In this document: one piece after another, positions 17,706-25,977 of the stretch
Numbering within the stretch: position 1 is the stretch's first letter
Layout: the number at the start of each line of letters is the position of its first letter
Assembly: GCF_022899935.1 (NCBI RefSeq)
Contig: NZ_JALJCJ010000004.1
Location: forward strand, 558,001 to 622,000
DNA: 64,000 nucleotides
Reading direction: 5' to 3'
DNA from: Shinella curvata
GTDB lineage: Bacteria > Pseudomonadota > Alphaproteobacteria > Rhizobiales > Rhizobiaceae
Program-made: the position numbers and the translations under genes
Notes under the pieces: generated by a model
Told to the model about the DNA's origin: nothing
What the model saw: only the letters and a program-made list of their open reading frames with translations
Database searches by the model: none

Positions 17706-18946
17706 ATTCCGTCGGCATCGCCCAGGCCGTCGAAGCGCTCGGCCACAAGGCCGTCTTCCTCTCCGATCCCGGTTTCGTCTCGGTCTATGAGGGCTACGGT
17801 TTCGAGGCCCATCCGGTGAACCTTTCCGAACCCATGCCGCCCGAGCAGATGGCAAAATTCTGGGAGGATTTCATCAATGGTCACATCCCGAACTTCCGCA
17901 AATCGCCCTACGACCAGGTCGACAACTATGTGAAGGATTGCTGGACGGCGATCGTCGACAGCGCGAAATGGGCGCAGAAGGACCTGCCGGGCGTGCTGGC
18001 GAAGATCAAGCCGGACCTGATCTGCGTCGACAATGTCATCCTCTTCCCGGCGATCAAGCAATATGGCACGCCCTGGGTGCGCATCATCTCCTGCTCGGAA
18101 AACGAGATCGAGGATCCGAAAATCCCGCCGCATCTCTCCGGCTGCGGCGAGAAGGATTTTGCCGGCCATGCCGCCTATCGCGATCACTTCAACGAAGTGA
18201 TCAAGCCGATCCACGACGACTTCAACGGCTTCCTTGGCGAAAACGGCGAGGCGGCCTACCCGATCGGCCAGTTCTTCGAGGCCTCGCCCTTCATGAACCT
18301 GCTGCTCTATCCGGAGGCGGTGAAGTTCGACCGCGAACACCCGCTCGATCCGAAACAATTCCAGTATCTGGAAGGCTGCGTGCGTAAGGAGAAGCCCTAT
18401 GAGGTGCCGGCCTTCGCGGAAAATAACGACAAGCCGCTGATCTACATCTCCTTCGGTTCGCTCGGGGCCGGGGATACGGACCTTCTGAAGCGGCTGATTG
18501 CGACCATCGGCAAGCTGCCTTACCGAGCGCTGGTCAATGTCGGCGACTACAAGGACCAGTATGAGAACCTGCCGGGCAATGTCATCGTCGACAGCTGGTT
18601 CCCGCAGCCTTCAGTCATCCCGCAGGTCGATGCGGCGATCCATCATGGCGGCAACAACTCGTTCACGGAATGCCTCTATTTCGGCAAGCCGGCGATCATC
18701 ATGCCTTATGTCTGGGATGGTCACGACAATGCGACGCGCGTCGACGAGACCGGTCATGGTTTCAAGATGCCACGCTATGACTGGACGGATGCCGACCTCG
18801 CCGCCAAGCTCGAGGCCTGCGTCAATAATCCGACCATGAAGACGCGCCTTGCCGCGACAAGCGCCCATATGCAGGCCCGCAACGGCCCGAAGAAGGCCGC
18901 CGGTATTCTCGACGAACTCGTGAAGACGGGTGCCTACAATGGTTGA
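17654..18946 (+). CDS. GT1-type glycosyltransferase (UGT/MGT family), copy 2
   Basis: A 430-residue GT-B glycosyltransferase starting at the ATG at 17654 after AGAGGGG. It begins KTIAFFPEAAFGPALNSVGI, nearly the same opening as the minus-strand copy at 11351. It carries FGSLGAGDTD, DSWFPQPSVIPQ and HHGGNNSFTECLYFGKPAII in the donor-binding domain. No signal peptide is present. Its place in an importer operon, 52 bases inside the end of the ATPase gene, suggests it acts on the imported compound or a derivative. The paralogue pair might act on successive positions, or on one acceptor under different regulation. Donor and acceptor are unknown. Confidence 0.85.
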   Translation: MSKTIAFFPEAAFGPALNSVGIAQAVEALGHKAVFLSDPGFVSVYEGYGFEAHPVNLSEPMPPEQMAKFWEDFINGHIPNFRKSPYDQVDNYVKDCWTAIVDSAKWAQKDLPGVLAKIKPDLICVDNVILFPAIKQYGTPWVRIISCSENEIEDPKIPPHLSGCGEKDFAGHAAYRDHFNEVIKPIHDDFNGFLGENGEAAYPIGQFFEASPFMNLLLYPEAVKFDREHPLDPKQFQYLEGCVRKEKPYEVPAFAENNDKPLIYISFGSLGAGDTDLLKRLIATIGKLPYRALVNVGDYKDQYENLPGNVIVDSWFPQPSVIPQVDAAIHHGGNNSFTECLYFGKPAIIMPYVWDGHDNATRVDETGHGFKMPRYDWTDADLAAKLEACVNNPTMKTRLAATSAHMQARNGPKKAAGILDELVKTGAYNG

Positions 18947-19301
18947 GACGACAAATTCCTCGGCGCCGCACATCTATAACGCGACGACCTTCTCCGACCT
19001 CGTCGATTGGGGCGATCAGCCGGACAGCCAGGAGGGGCAATCGCATTCCTCCGGCCGGCTCGTCTTCAAGGGGCCGAATAACCAGCCGGAATCCGGCATC
19101 TGGGTCTGCACGCCGGGCCGTTGGCGCCTGTCGATCCCGCGCGACGAGTTCTGCCATTTCGTGGCGGGACGAGCGGTCTATCGTTCGGATGAGGGCGAGG
19201 TGATCGAGGTCGAGGCCGGCACCGTCGTCATGTTCCCCGGCGGCTGGACCGGCGAATGCACCGTCATCGAGGCCATGCGCAACATCTACATGCTGGTCTG
19301 A
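18939..19301 (+). CDS. Small cupin-domain protein, copy 1
   Basis: A single-domain cupin of 120 residues whose start overlaps the end of the glycosyltransferase gene. It follows the Cupin_3 / DUF861 layout: GIWVCTPGRWRLSIPRDEFC at about residues 48-67, HFVAGRAVYRSDEGEVIEVE, then GTVVMFPGGWTGECTVIEAM. DUF861 proteins include ureidoglycine aminohydrolase-like and many uncharacterised small cupins, and family members often bind a metal. It is paralogous to the next gene. In this operon the pair could form a heterodimer or perform two steps on the same substrate; the function is unassigned. Confidence 0.8.
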   Translation: MVETTNSSAPHIYNATTFSDLVDWGDQPDSQEGQSHSSGRLVFKGPNNQPESGIWVCTPGRWRLSIPRDEFCHFVAGRAVYRSDEGEVIEVEAGTVVMFPGGWTGECTVIEAMRNIYMLV

Positions 19302-19333
19302 CGCCAAATACAATGAATGAAAGGAAACATCCC

Positions 19334-19681
19334 ATGACCGCGACACCCCTGATGCGCAAGCCGCTGGAAGAAACCGACCTCAAGGACTGGGGCGTCATCC
19401 CCACCATGATCGAGGGCGAAAGCCGCACCTCCGGCAAGGTCATCCACAAGGGCCCGAACGGCCAGTCCGAATGCGGCCTGTGGATCTGCACACCCGGTAA
19501 ATGGTTCTGCCACGTCACCAGCGATGAGTTCTGCCACTTCCTCGAGGGACGCTGCACCTATGTGCATGAAAGCGGCGAGGTGATCGAGATCACCCCCGAC
19601 ACCGCCGCCTTCTTCCCAAAGGACTGGAAGGGCGAATGCACCGTCCATGAGACGGTGAAGAAGGTCTACATGATCCGGTAG
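19334..19681 (+). CDS. Small cupin-domain protein, copy 2
   Basis: A single-domain cupin of 115 residues, clearly related to the preceding one: SGKVIHKGPNGQSECGLWIC, TSDEFCHFLEGRCTYVHESG and FFPKDWKGECTVHETVKKVY align along the whole length. The His of the first cupin motif (DEFCHF) is kept in both copies; other potential metal ligands are less regular. GGAAAC lies just upstream of the ATG at 19334. The stop is immediately followed by a repeat element, which separates it from the aldehyde dehydrogenase gene. Confidence 0.8.
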   Translation: MTATPLMRKPLEETDLKDWGVIPTMIEGESRTSGKVIHKGPNGQSECGLWICTPGKWFCHVTSDEFCHFLEGRCTYVHESGEVIEITPDTAAFFPKDWKGECTVHETVKKVYMIR

Positions 19682-19685
19682 CGGG

Positions 19686-19820
19686 GCTCCCCCTCATCCG
19701 GCCCTTTCGGCCACCTTCTCCCCCGAGGGGAGAAGGGCATGAGCGCTGGCTGTGAAGCTCAGCATAGCCGCGTACGCGGCATCCCCTCTCCCCTCGGGGA
19801 GAGGACAGGGTGAGGGGGCT
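19686..19820. repeat. RIME-like rhizobial intergenic palindromic repeat
   Basis: About 135 bases with complementary ends (CTCCCCCTCATCC at the left, GGGTGAGGGGGCT at the right). It contains two perfect palindromes: CCTTCTCCCC/GGGGAGAAGG at 19714-19736 and CCTCTCCCC/GGGGAGAGG at about 19785-19804. This architecture matches the RIME class known from Rhizobium, Agrobacterium and Sinorhizobium. It lies inside an operon and could form a strong RNA structure between the cupin and aldehyde dehydrogenase genes. Confidence 0.8.
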
Positions 19821-19852
19821 ATCACCTCCCTTGACAGCAAAGGATTGAAACC

Positions 19853-21358
19853 ATGTTCAACCCCGCCGAACCCGTGTTCTACCGGCACCCGGCCTATCTT
19901 TCGAGCCAGGGCGCGCGCCATCAGGTGATCGATCCCGCGACGCTCGCCAACGTCGGCACCATCGCCGATACGACGCTGGAAGACATGGAGGCCGTGCTCG
20001 ATGCCGCTGCTGCGGCACAGCGCGACTGGAAGCGGCTGGACGCCAAGACGCGGGCGACGATCCTGCATCGCATCGCCAACCGCATCGAGGCGACGGACAT
20101 GCGGCGCTGCGCGGAACTGATGTCGCGCGAGATGGGCAAACCCTATCCGGAGGCGATCGGCGAAGTGGCAAACTGCGCCGGCGCCTTCCGCTATTTTGCC
20201 GAAATGGCCCGCGACGAGGGCGGCAAGGTGGCGGGCACCACGCAGGCCGGCTCCTTCCAGCACGCACGCTACGAGGCGCTCGGCACGAGCGTCCACATCA
20301 TGCCGTTCAATTTCCCGATCCTGCTGATGTGCTGGACGGTCGCGGCGTCGCTCGCCTCCGGCAATGCCTGCATCATCAAACCGGCGCCGGCGACGACGCT
20401 CTCGACCCTGGCGTTCATGCCGGTTTTCGAAGCGCTGCCTGAAGGCCTCATCGCTTGCCTGCCGGGCGGCATCGAGCTTGGCAGCGCCTTGATCGCCTCT
20501 GCCAAAACCCATGCGGTGGCCTTCACCGGCTCCGTCGCCGCCGGCAAGGCGGTGGCCATGGCCGCCGCGGCGCAGATGAAGCCCGCCGTCATCGAGGCGG
20601 GTGGCTCGGATCCCATGATAATTACCGCGCACGCGCCACTCGATGTGGCCGCCGCCGGTGCCGTCACAGCTGCCTTTCACATGTCCGGCCAGGTCTGCAC
20701 CTCGGCGGAACGGTTTTTCGTCGTCGATTCCGTGCATGACGCGTTCATCGAAAAGTTCGTCGCCGAGGCGAAGCGCTTGCGTGTCGGCAACGGTCTGGCC
20801 CGCGCCGAAATCGGCCCGCTCGTCAGCGAGGCGGCCCGCGCGAAAGTCATCCGGCTGGTCGAGGATGCCAGGGCCAAGGGGGCCAAGGTCATGCTGGGCG
20901 GGAAAATCCCGGAGAGCGAGCCGACGGGCTGGTTCTATGAGCCGACGATCCTTACAAACTGCACGCCCGACATGGCGATCCTGCGCGAAGAGTGTTTCGG
21001 CCCGGTCGCCGCTGTCATGCGCGTGAAGGATTTCGACGAGGCGATCGAACGAGCCAATGACAGCGAGTTCGGCCTCGGCGCTTCCGTCTTCACCACCTCG
21101 CTCGAAGAGGCGATGGAGGCGGCCGACCGGCTGGAGGCTGGCATGGTCTGGGTCAACAATCCGCTGATAGACAACGACGCGCTGCCCTTCGGCGGCTGGA
21201 AGAAATCCGGGCTCGGGCGCGAGCTCTCGAAGCTCGGGCTTGATGCCTTCCGCCGCTCGAAAATGGTCATCATCGACCACAAGCCGGTGATCCAGGGCTG
21301 GTGGTATCCCTATCCGGACGACTGGTTCTACGAGGACGGCGGGCGCAAGCACGTCTGA
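19853..21358 (+). CDS. NAD(P)-dependent aldehyde dehydrogenase (semialdehyde dehydrogenase-like)
   Basis: A 501-residue aldehyde dehydrogenase. Key residues are visible: Asn153 in PFNFP, the cofactor Lys in IIKPAPATT (about 176), the FTGS turn (about 224), general base Glu248 in VIEAGGSDP and nucleophile Cys282 in SGQVCTSAERF. The C-terminal motif PFGGWKKSGLGREL is normal. It oxidises an aldehyde, probably an amino- or carboxy-semialdehyde, to the acid in the cytoplasm. Its position suggests it acts on a product of the imported compound. The closest type by eye is the succinate-semialdehyde dehydrogenase class, but substrate choice cannot be read from sequence. Confidence 0.9.
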   Translation: MFNPAEPVFYRHPAYLSSQGARHQVIDPATLANVGTIADTTLEDMEAVLDAAAAAQRDWKRLDAKTRATILHRIANRIEATDMRRCAELMSREMGKPYPEAIGEVANCAGAFRYFAEMARDEGGKVAGTTQAGSFQHARYEALGTSVHIMPFNFPILLMCWTVAASLASGNACIIKPAPATTLSTLAFMPVFEALPEGLIACLPGGIELGSALIASAKTHAVAFTGSVAAGKAVAMAAAAQMKPAVIEAGGSDPMIITAHAPLDVAAAGAVTAAFHMSGQVCTSAERFFVVDSVHDAFIEKFVAEAKRLRVGNGLARAEIGPLVSEAARAKVIRLVEDARAKGAKVMLGGKIPESEPTGWFYEPTILTNCTPDMAILREECFGPVAAVMRVKDFDEAIERANDSEFGLGASVFTTSLEEAMEAADRLEAGMVWVNNPLIDNDALPFGGWKKSGLGRELSKLGLDAFRRSKMVIIDHKPVIQGWWYPYPDDWFYEDGGRKHV

Positions 21359-21383
21359 GACATTTTCATTTGAGGACAGAACA

Positions 21384-22571
21384 ATGATCATCACCCTTCT
21401 CGGCGGCGCCGGCTTCATGGGCGCGGGCATCGTGCGCGACCTCGTTTCCGAGCGCGCCATCATCGACATCAAGACCATCCGTCTCTGCGACGCCTCGCGC
21501 AAAAAGATGGAGGCGCTGGCGGATGAACTCGCCGATCCGCGCATCACGCTCGTCAATCTTGACGTCACCGATGCGTCGGCGCTGAAGGCCGCCATTTCCG
21601 GCGCCGATATCTGCATCAACTGCGTGCCGACCCTGCTCGGCTTCCAGATGGCCATCTTCGAAGCGGCGCTTGCCCTGAAGGTGCCCTATATGGATCTTGG
21701 CGGTCTCGGCACCTATACGGTCAAGCAGCTTGCCGAGCACGAGCGTTTCAAGGCGGCGGGCATCCCGGCGGTCATCGGCTGCGGCGCCGATCCCGGCATG
21801 TCCAACGTCATCTGCCGCGCGGTCGCCGATGAACTGGACGAGATCGACAGGATCAATCTCTACTGGGCGGCGGAGCTGGTCGGCGACGAAAACCCGGTTC
21901 TCGTGCCGCCCTACAGCGTCTCGACCGTGCTTGCCGAATATGCCCATCCGAGCACGCAGTTCTATGGCGGCAAACATGTCCAATGCGCGCCGATGAGCGG
22001 CAGCGAATTTCTCGACCTTCCGGAGCCGTGGGGACGCTGTGAATTCATGCATTCACCGCATTCCGAGCAACTGACCGTGCCGCTCGCGGACGGTATTCGC
22101 GACAAGGGTATCCGGGAATTTTCCTGGAAGCTGCATCTGCCGCATCGCGAGCACGAGGCGTGGGTGGGGCTGGTGAAGGCCGGTTTCGGTGATTTCGATG
22201 AGCTGGTGGAGATCGGTGGCGTAAAAGTGAAGCCGCTGGATGTCCTCAACAAGGTGATCGAGCGCAACATCCGCAAACATGCGGAAAAAATCCCGGCGCA
22301 GGAGAGCCACGAAATTCATTTCGCCATCGGCCGTGGCCGGAAGGGCGGCGTGGAGCGCACGGTGCGCGTCGAGGTCACGGTTTCGCCGGATCAGATGTAT
22401 GGGCCTTATGTCGACGCCTGCACCTCGATGAACGCGTCCATCGCCGCGCAGCTCATCCTCAAACTGCCGAAAAAGCCGGGAGTTCATGCGCCGGAAAGTT
22501 ATTTCGACGTCGCGACCTACTTCCCGGAGCTTGAAAAGCGGAAGTTCCGTATCGCGAAGTCCGTCACATGA
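21384..22571 (+). CDS. Saccharopine dehydrogenase-like NAD(P) oxidoreductase
   Basis: A 395-residue protein with an N-terminal Rossmann fold (LLGGAGFMGAGIVRDL at residues 5-20) and the saccharopine-dehydrogenase layout: NCVPTLLGFQMAIFEAALAL near residue 75, DLGGLG, and GCGADPGMSN near 132. The catalytic part ends YGPYVDACTSMNASIAAQLI. Relatives reductively join or oxidatively split a secondary amine between two carboxylic acids (saccharopine, carboxynorspermidine). A role in making or cleaving an opine-like amine bond, with the aldehyde dehydrogenase handling the resulting semialdehyde, would fit but is inference. It is the last gene of the plus-strand operon; GAGGACAG precedes its ATG. Confidence 0.85.
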   Translation: MIITLLGGAGFMGAGIVRDLVSERAIIDIKTIRLCDASRKKMEALADELADPRITLVNLDVTDASALKAAISGADICINCVPTLLGFQMAIFEAALALKVPYMDLGGLGTYTVKQLAEHERFKAAGIPAVIGCGADPGMSNVICRAVADELDEIDRINLYWAAELVGDENPVLVPPYSVSTVLAEYAHPSTQFYGGKHVQCAPMSGSEFLDLPEPWGRCEFMHSPHSEQLTVPLADGIRDKGIREFSWKLHLPHREHEAWVGLVKAGFGDFDELVEIGGVKVKPLDVLNKVIERNIRKHAEKIPAQESHEIHFAIGRGRKGGVERTVRVEVTVSPDQMYGPYVDACTSMNASIAAQLILKLPKKPGVHAPESYFDVATYFPELEKRKFRIAKSVT

Positions 22572-22736
22572 TGGAAGCATGAAACGTGAATTTACGACTG
22601 TGGCGAAATTGAGAAAAAATACCCTACCAAACTTATAGGGATCCTATATAACTTCATTCCAGAGAACGGGGCGGGCATGACGGTCCGCCCTTCGGAAGGC
22701 CTTAAAAACCGGCCTCCACAGAAGGGATGATGGCGA

Positions 22737-22898
22737 ATGAGCAATGCGAAACTCGACGGCCGTTCCACCTATGGCGCGCTCGGCGCCATCAGCGACCGTC
22801 GTGCGCGTCGCGCAGAGCGGCAGGTACTGGTCAGCAATGTCGCCGTTGTCGGCGCTTTCCTCTTCGTCAGCGCCGTGATCTTCGGTTTCGTCGGCTGA
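22737..22898 (+). CDS. Small single-span membrane protein
   Basis: A 53-residue frame: a polar, arginine-rich N-terminal half (SDRRARRAERQ around residues 20-30) followed by one hydrophobic helix (VAVVGAFLFVSAVIFGFVG) that ends at the stop. The basic-then-hydrophobic layout fits a small inner-membrane protein with its N-terminus inside. AAGGGA lies about 13 bases upstream of the ATG. An overlapping frame (22727-22927) lacks protein-like character. The upstream 22620-22736 region is AT-rich, with possible hairpins near 22670 and 22695. Function is unknown. Confidence 0.6.
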   Translation: MSNAKLDGRSTYGALGAISDRRARRAERQVLVSNVAVVGAFLFVSAVIFGFVG

Positions 22899-23244
22899 CC
22901 CCGACGGCCGGTCCGCGACCGGCGTAAGACTTGATCCGCGAACTTGTCTAGGGCGTCGCCGCCGCGATCAGCACCCATCGCGTTCCCAGTGCCAGGCGGC
23001 ATATATGCGCCTGCGGCCATGCTGTCGGACCTTCAGTTAAGTACCGAGATGCTTGATGTGCTATCTTTCGGTCGAAGGGTGGACTTGGCGAAGTGACCGA
23101 GCTTAGGGTCTTTCAACGTGCGGAATGACGGGGTCGAGGGTTCTTCTCCCATCAAGAACTATGCTCAGGTGGCTTCCTGAATTCCGAGAATCGGGTTCTC
23201 TCCACGACATGGTAGAAAAGACGTTCGCGCGGGCGACCGGTGAT
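22899..23244. other. Intergenic region, no feature recognised
   Basis: About 350 bases between the small membrane protein and the enolase-superfamily gene, downstream of both. The frames present lack ribosome sites and resemble no known protein. No strong hairpin was seen. Confidence 0.4.
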
Positions 23245-24354
23245 CTATTTTTCTCCCACAGTGAACAACGGCTGGCCCAGCCTCGATGCGTCGACCTCGA
23301 TGCCGAGACCGGACGCTGTCGGTGCGGAGCCAAAGCCGGCCGCGGAGCGGGGCGTGTAGTTCGCCAGGTGACCGTCCGTCCAGTCGTTGAAGAACGGGGT
23401 CATCAGGAGGGATTCCGGACGTGTCGTTGCAGCCACATGTGAGGTAGCGGCCGTGATGATGTCGCCGCCCCACATATCCTCGACGGATACCGCCATGTTC
23501 AGTTCCTGCAGCAGGTCGCGGGCCTTCACGACATTGGTGAGGCCGCCGAGCTTTCCGAATTTCAGGTTAACGGAAACCGCATTGGCCTCGTATTTCGCGC
23601 GGTAAACCTCGTCGTGGTTGACGATGGACTCGTCGAGCACCAGCGGGACCGACGACCCGCGATGGGCGAGGATGCAGTCGGCCGTGCTGCGGCAGGGCTG
23701 CTCGACATAGACGGGCAGGCCTGCCAGCCCCTGGAGTGCCAGCTTGGCGGAGGCGAGTGACCAGCCTCCGTTGGAATCGGCAACGATGACGGTTTGGAAA
23801 TCGCCTGCCTCGACGCTCGCCCGCGTGCGGGCGATGTCGTCGAACGGGTTGTTGCCGACCTTCAGCTGAAAGCGATTGATCCCGGCGCGCCGCCGTTCCT
23901 GAATGAATTCTGCCATCGCCTCGGGGCGATCCAGCGGAACCGCCTCGTAGATCGGGAAGCGTTCGTTCAGGACGCCGCCGATCAGCGCCGAGATCGGCCG
24001 GTTCAACGATTTTCCCAGAATGTCCCAGCAGGCGATGTCGATCGGGCTCTTGGCGAATTCCTGGCCCATCAGCGTGCCGTTCATGATGCGTGCGACCTTG
24101 CCGATATTCGTCGGGTCCGCACCGAGCAGCGCTTCGCCGAGATCCTTCAAAGCCGTGCGGATGCCATCCGGGAAGGTGGGCAGATAGACCTTGCCGAGCG
24201 TCGTGATCTCACCCCAGCCGGCGAGGCCTTCATCTGTCCTAATCCGCACGACCGTACCGTCTTCGTTGTCAGCGATGCGATTGCCGGACATGACGTAGGT
24301 GCCGTGCGCGTAGCCGACTTCGTATTTGAAGATATCGATACCGACGATTTTCAT
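23245..24354 (-). CDS. Mandelate racemase / muconate lactonising enzyme family protein (enolase superfamily)
   Basis: A 369-residue enolase-superfamily enzyme with an N-terminal capping domain and a C-terminal barrel. Visible are the FQLKVG strand (catalytic Lys region, about residue 163), metal ligands in VADSNGG, YVEQP and LDES (about residues 190, 217, 241), and a Lys in NLKFGKLGG. The Lys pair facing each other fits racemase, epimerase or dehydratase chemistry as in hydroxyproline- or proline-betaine-acting members, but the exact reaction is open. The start at 24354 follows GGAG; the longer TTG start at 24366 is less likely. It is divergent from a GntR-family regulator, an arrangement usual for inducible catabolic genes. 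No transporter is adjacent. Confidence 0.85.
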   Translation of the reverse strand: MKIVGIDIFKYEVGYAHGTYVMSGNRIADNEDGTVVRIRTDEGLAGWGEITTLGKVYLPTFPDGIRTALKDLGEALLGADPTNIGKVARIMNGTLMGQEFAKSPIDIACWDILGKSLNRPISALIGGVLNERFPIYEAVPLDRPEAMAEFIQERRRAGINRFQLKVGNNPFDDIARTRASVEAGDFQTVIVADSNGGWSLASAKLALQGLAGLPVYVEQPCRSTADCILAHRGSSVPLVLDESIVNHDEVYRAKYEANAVSVNLKFGKLGGLTNVVKARDLLQELNMAVSVEDMWGGDIITAATSHVAATTRPESLLMTPFFNDWTDGHLANYTPRSAAGFGSAPTASGLGIEVDASRLGQPLFTVGEK

Positions 24355-24377
24355 GACGTTCTCCAATCCAATTTTGT

Positions 24378-24391
24378 ATATTGTATAAAAT
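24378..24391. promoter_or_regulatory. Candidate GntR operator, copy 1
   Basis: ATATTGTATAAAAT lies in an AT-rich imperfect palindrome (24371-24391) just upstream of the enolase-superfamily gene. The identical 14 bases recur at 24496. Paired AT-rich sites with TGTATA cores are typical of FadR/VanR-type GntR regulators. Confidence 0.6.
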
Positions 24392-24495
24392 ATAAATTAG
24401 CGATTATCAAGCGGCTGCGCCATTTCGAATGGTTGCAAAGGTGCGTTCATGCGGAATGGCGGGTGCACAAGGCCGACGTCCGTCAATTGGCGCGA

Positions 24496-24509
24496 ATATT
24501 GTATAAAAT
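24496..24509. promoter_or_regulatory. Candidate GntR operator, copy 2
   Basis: A second exact copy of ATATTGTATAAAAT, 118 bases from the first and 45 bases before the GntR gene start. Two copies, each close to one of the divergent genes, suggest that the regulator controls both the enzyme gene and itself. Confidence 0.6.
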
Positions 24510-24553
24510 CACAAACTCACTATAGGCTGTGAAAAACGCACGGAAATCGAGTC

Positions 24554-25237
24554 ATGACCGCAGTCGGAAAGAACCTCAAGCACAAGACGATGGCGTCCGC
24601 GGCGGCCGAGGAAATCCGCAACCGCATCCTGTCGGGCAGTTATCCTCCGGGCTTCCAGCTGCGGCAGGACGGTTTGGCCGGCGACCTCGGGATGAGCCGC
24701 ATCCCGATCCGCGAAGCGCTGGTCCAGCTCGAAAGCGAGGGGCTGCTCAAGATTCTGCCGCATCGGGGCGCGGTGGTCGTGCAGCTCACGGCGGAAGAGA
24801 TCGAGGAGCTGTTCAATATGCGACTGCTCCTCGAGCCGTTCCTCTTCAGGCGGTCGGCTCCGTTGTTGACGAAGGAGGATTTCAAGGCTCTGCGCCAGAT
24901 CCAGATGCACTATGCAAAGTCCATCGACACGCTCGACATCGATAGGTGGAACGAACTGAATACCGAGTTCCACCTTACCCTCTATCGGCACGCGCATAGC
25001 CCGCGTATCGCGCTCACGGTACAGAACCTGCTCGTCGAATGCGACCGGCATACCCGCATCCAGCTCTCGACCATCCGCGGTGACCGCGAACGGGCTGTCG
25101 CCGAACATGCGGAACTCCTGCGCCTCTGCGAACAGGGCGCCTTCGAGGAAGGCGCACATTTCATGCATCTGCATATCGACCATATACGCGCCGGCCTTGT
25201 CTCGCTGCTCGCTCGCGAGGTCGTCTCCGAAGGCTGA
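24554..25237 (+). CDS. GntR-family transcriptional regulator (FadR/FCD type)
   Basis: A 227-residue regulator. The N-terminal winged helix (about residues 12-80) includes IRNRILSGSYPPGFQLRQDG, SRIPIREALVQLESEGLL and the wing PHRGAVVV. The helical FCD domain (about 90-220) has the expected metal-site pattern with NTEFHLTLY and final histidine-rich HFMHLHIDHI. It probably represses the divergent enolase-superfamily gene until a substrate binds. The twin sites at 24378 and 24496 lie between the two genes. Confidence 0.9.
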   Translation: MTAVGKNLKHKTMASAAAEEIRNRILSGSYPPGFQLRQDGLAGDLGMSRIPIREALVQLESEGLLKILPHRGAVVVQLTAEEIEELFNMRLLLEPFLFRRSAPLLTKEDFKALRQIQMHYAKSIDTLDIDRWNELNTEFHLTLYRHAHSPRIALTVQNLLVECDRHTRIQLSTIRGDRERAVAEHAELLRLCEQGAFEEGAHFMHLHIDHIRAGLVSLLAREVVSEG

Positions 25238-25536
25238 GCGGCTCGCTGCATCTAAAGCCACGGCGCGATGTATCCGCAGTATACGGACCGCGGTAACTCG
25301 AATTGTCAGCGATTATCGGTGCGTCAAATTTAATAGCAATGTTCTCCGACCTGCCGCAGAATGCGAATGGACCATCCGGGGGGGCGGTTGGGATCCGGCC
25401 CAGGAGTGGGCTGGATCCCCTAGTGTTGCCTTGCCTTCATGCCGACCGTGAAATCCGTTGTTTTTCAGTAGATTAATGGGAACATCGCAGCGCCGATCCT
25501 GTTTTTTAAGAATATTAGAAAACATGGGAGGGTGAG

Positions 25537-25779
25537 ATGTTTCAAGCATCTCTCAGTGGCGGCTTCGGTGCGCAGGAATACGGCTTGCGCGCATCGATCA
25601 AAGCTGCGGTAGCCTATGATGAACTCTGTGCTCAGTTCGTGATCGAAATCACGTTTCAGCCGCAGGCCATTGTGATCGAGGGGCGTATCCCGCCCGAGGT
25701 GGCACGACGCGTGCGGTTCATCATCGCTGAGGTGGCTGGTGCGGTCACCGTCTGGGATCGAACGTTCTGGTTGGACTAG
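25537..25779 (+). CDS. Small BON-like domain protein
   Basis: An 80-residue protein after a strong GGGAGG ribosome site. It reads AVAYDELCAQFVIEITFQPQ, AIVIEGRIPPEVARRVRFII and AEVAGAVTVWDRTFW, a helix-strand-helix-strand pattern like the BON domain of osmotically induced and lipid-binding proteins (strand, then P-E-xx-R-R-V helix, then VxV). No signal peptide is visible. Rhizobial genomes carry many such short BON proteins; a role is not known. Confidence 0.6.
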   Translation: MFQASLSGGFGAQEYGLRASIKAAVAYDELCAQFVIEITFQPQAIVIEGRIPPEVARRVRFIIAEVAGAVTVWDRTFWLD

Positions 25780-25977
25780 AGAAAGATGATGTCCTTGTCG
25801 TGCGAGATCTATCGATCCGCGTTTTCGTGGTATTCGCCGCCGGAGGACAGCGATAACAAGCTGCAGGATCCTAGATCCTTTGGAGTCAGCAGCGGCGGAG
25901 AGTGGCCCAAGATTCTAAAGGCTCTTTCAATGCTGCTTCTGATTCTCCGTCTTGTCTTCTTCTTGAGAAGAGCACGA

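Noticed and set aside
14939-18946. Naming the importer and its operon as a spermidine/putrescine system (potABCD)
   Set aside because: Family resemblance is clear, but members bind many cationic compounds and the accompanying enzymes do not match polyamine catabolism.
19694-21655. 653-codon minus-strand frame across the RIME-like repeat and the aldehyde dehydrogenase
   Set aside because: It is antisense to a gene with all catalytic residues intact and runs through a repeat element.
22727-22927. 66-codon frame overlapping the small membrane protein gene
   Set aside because: The translation is rich in Arg, Pro and Cys without structure; the other frame gives a clean membrane helix.
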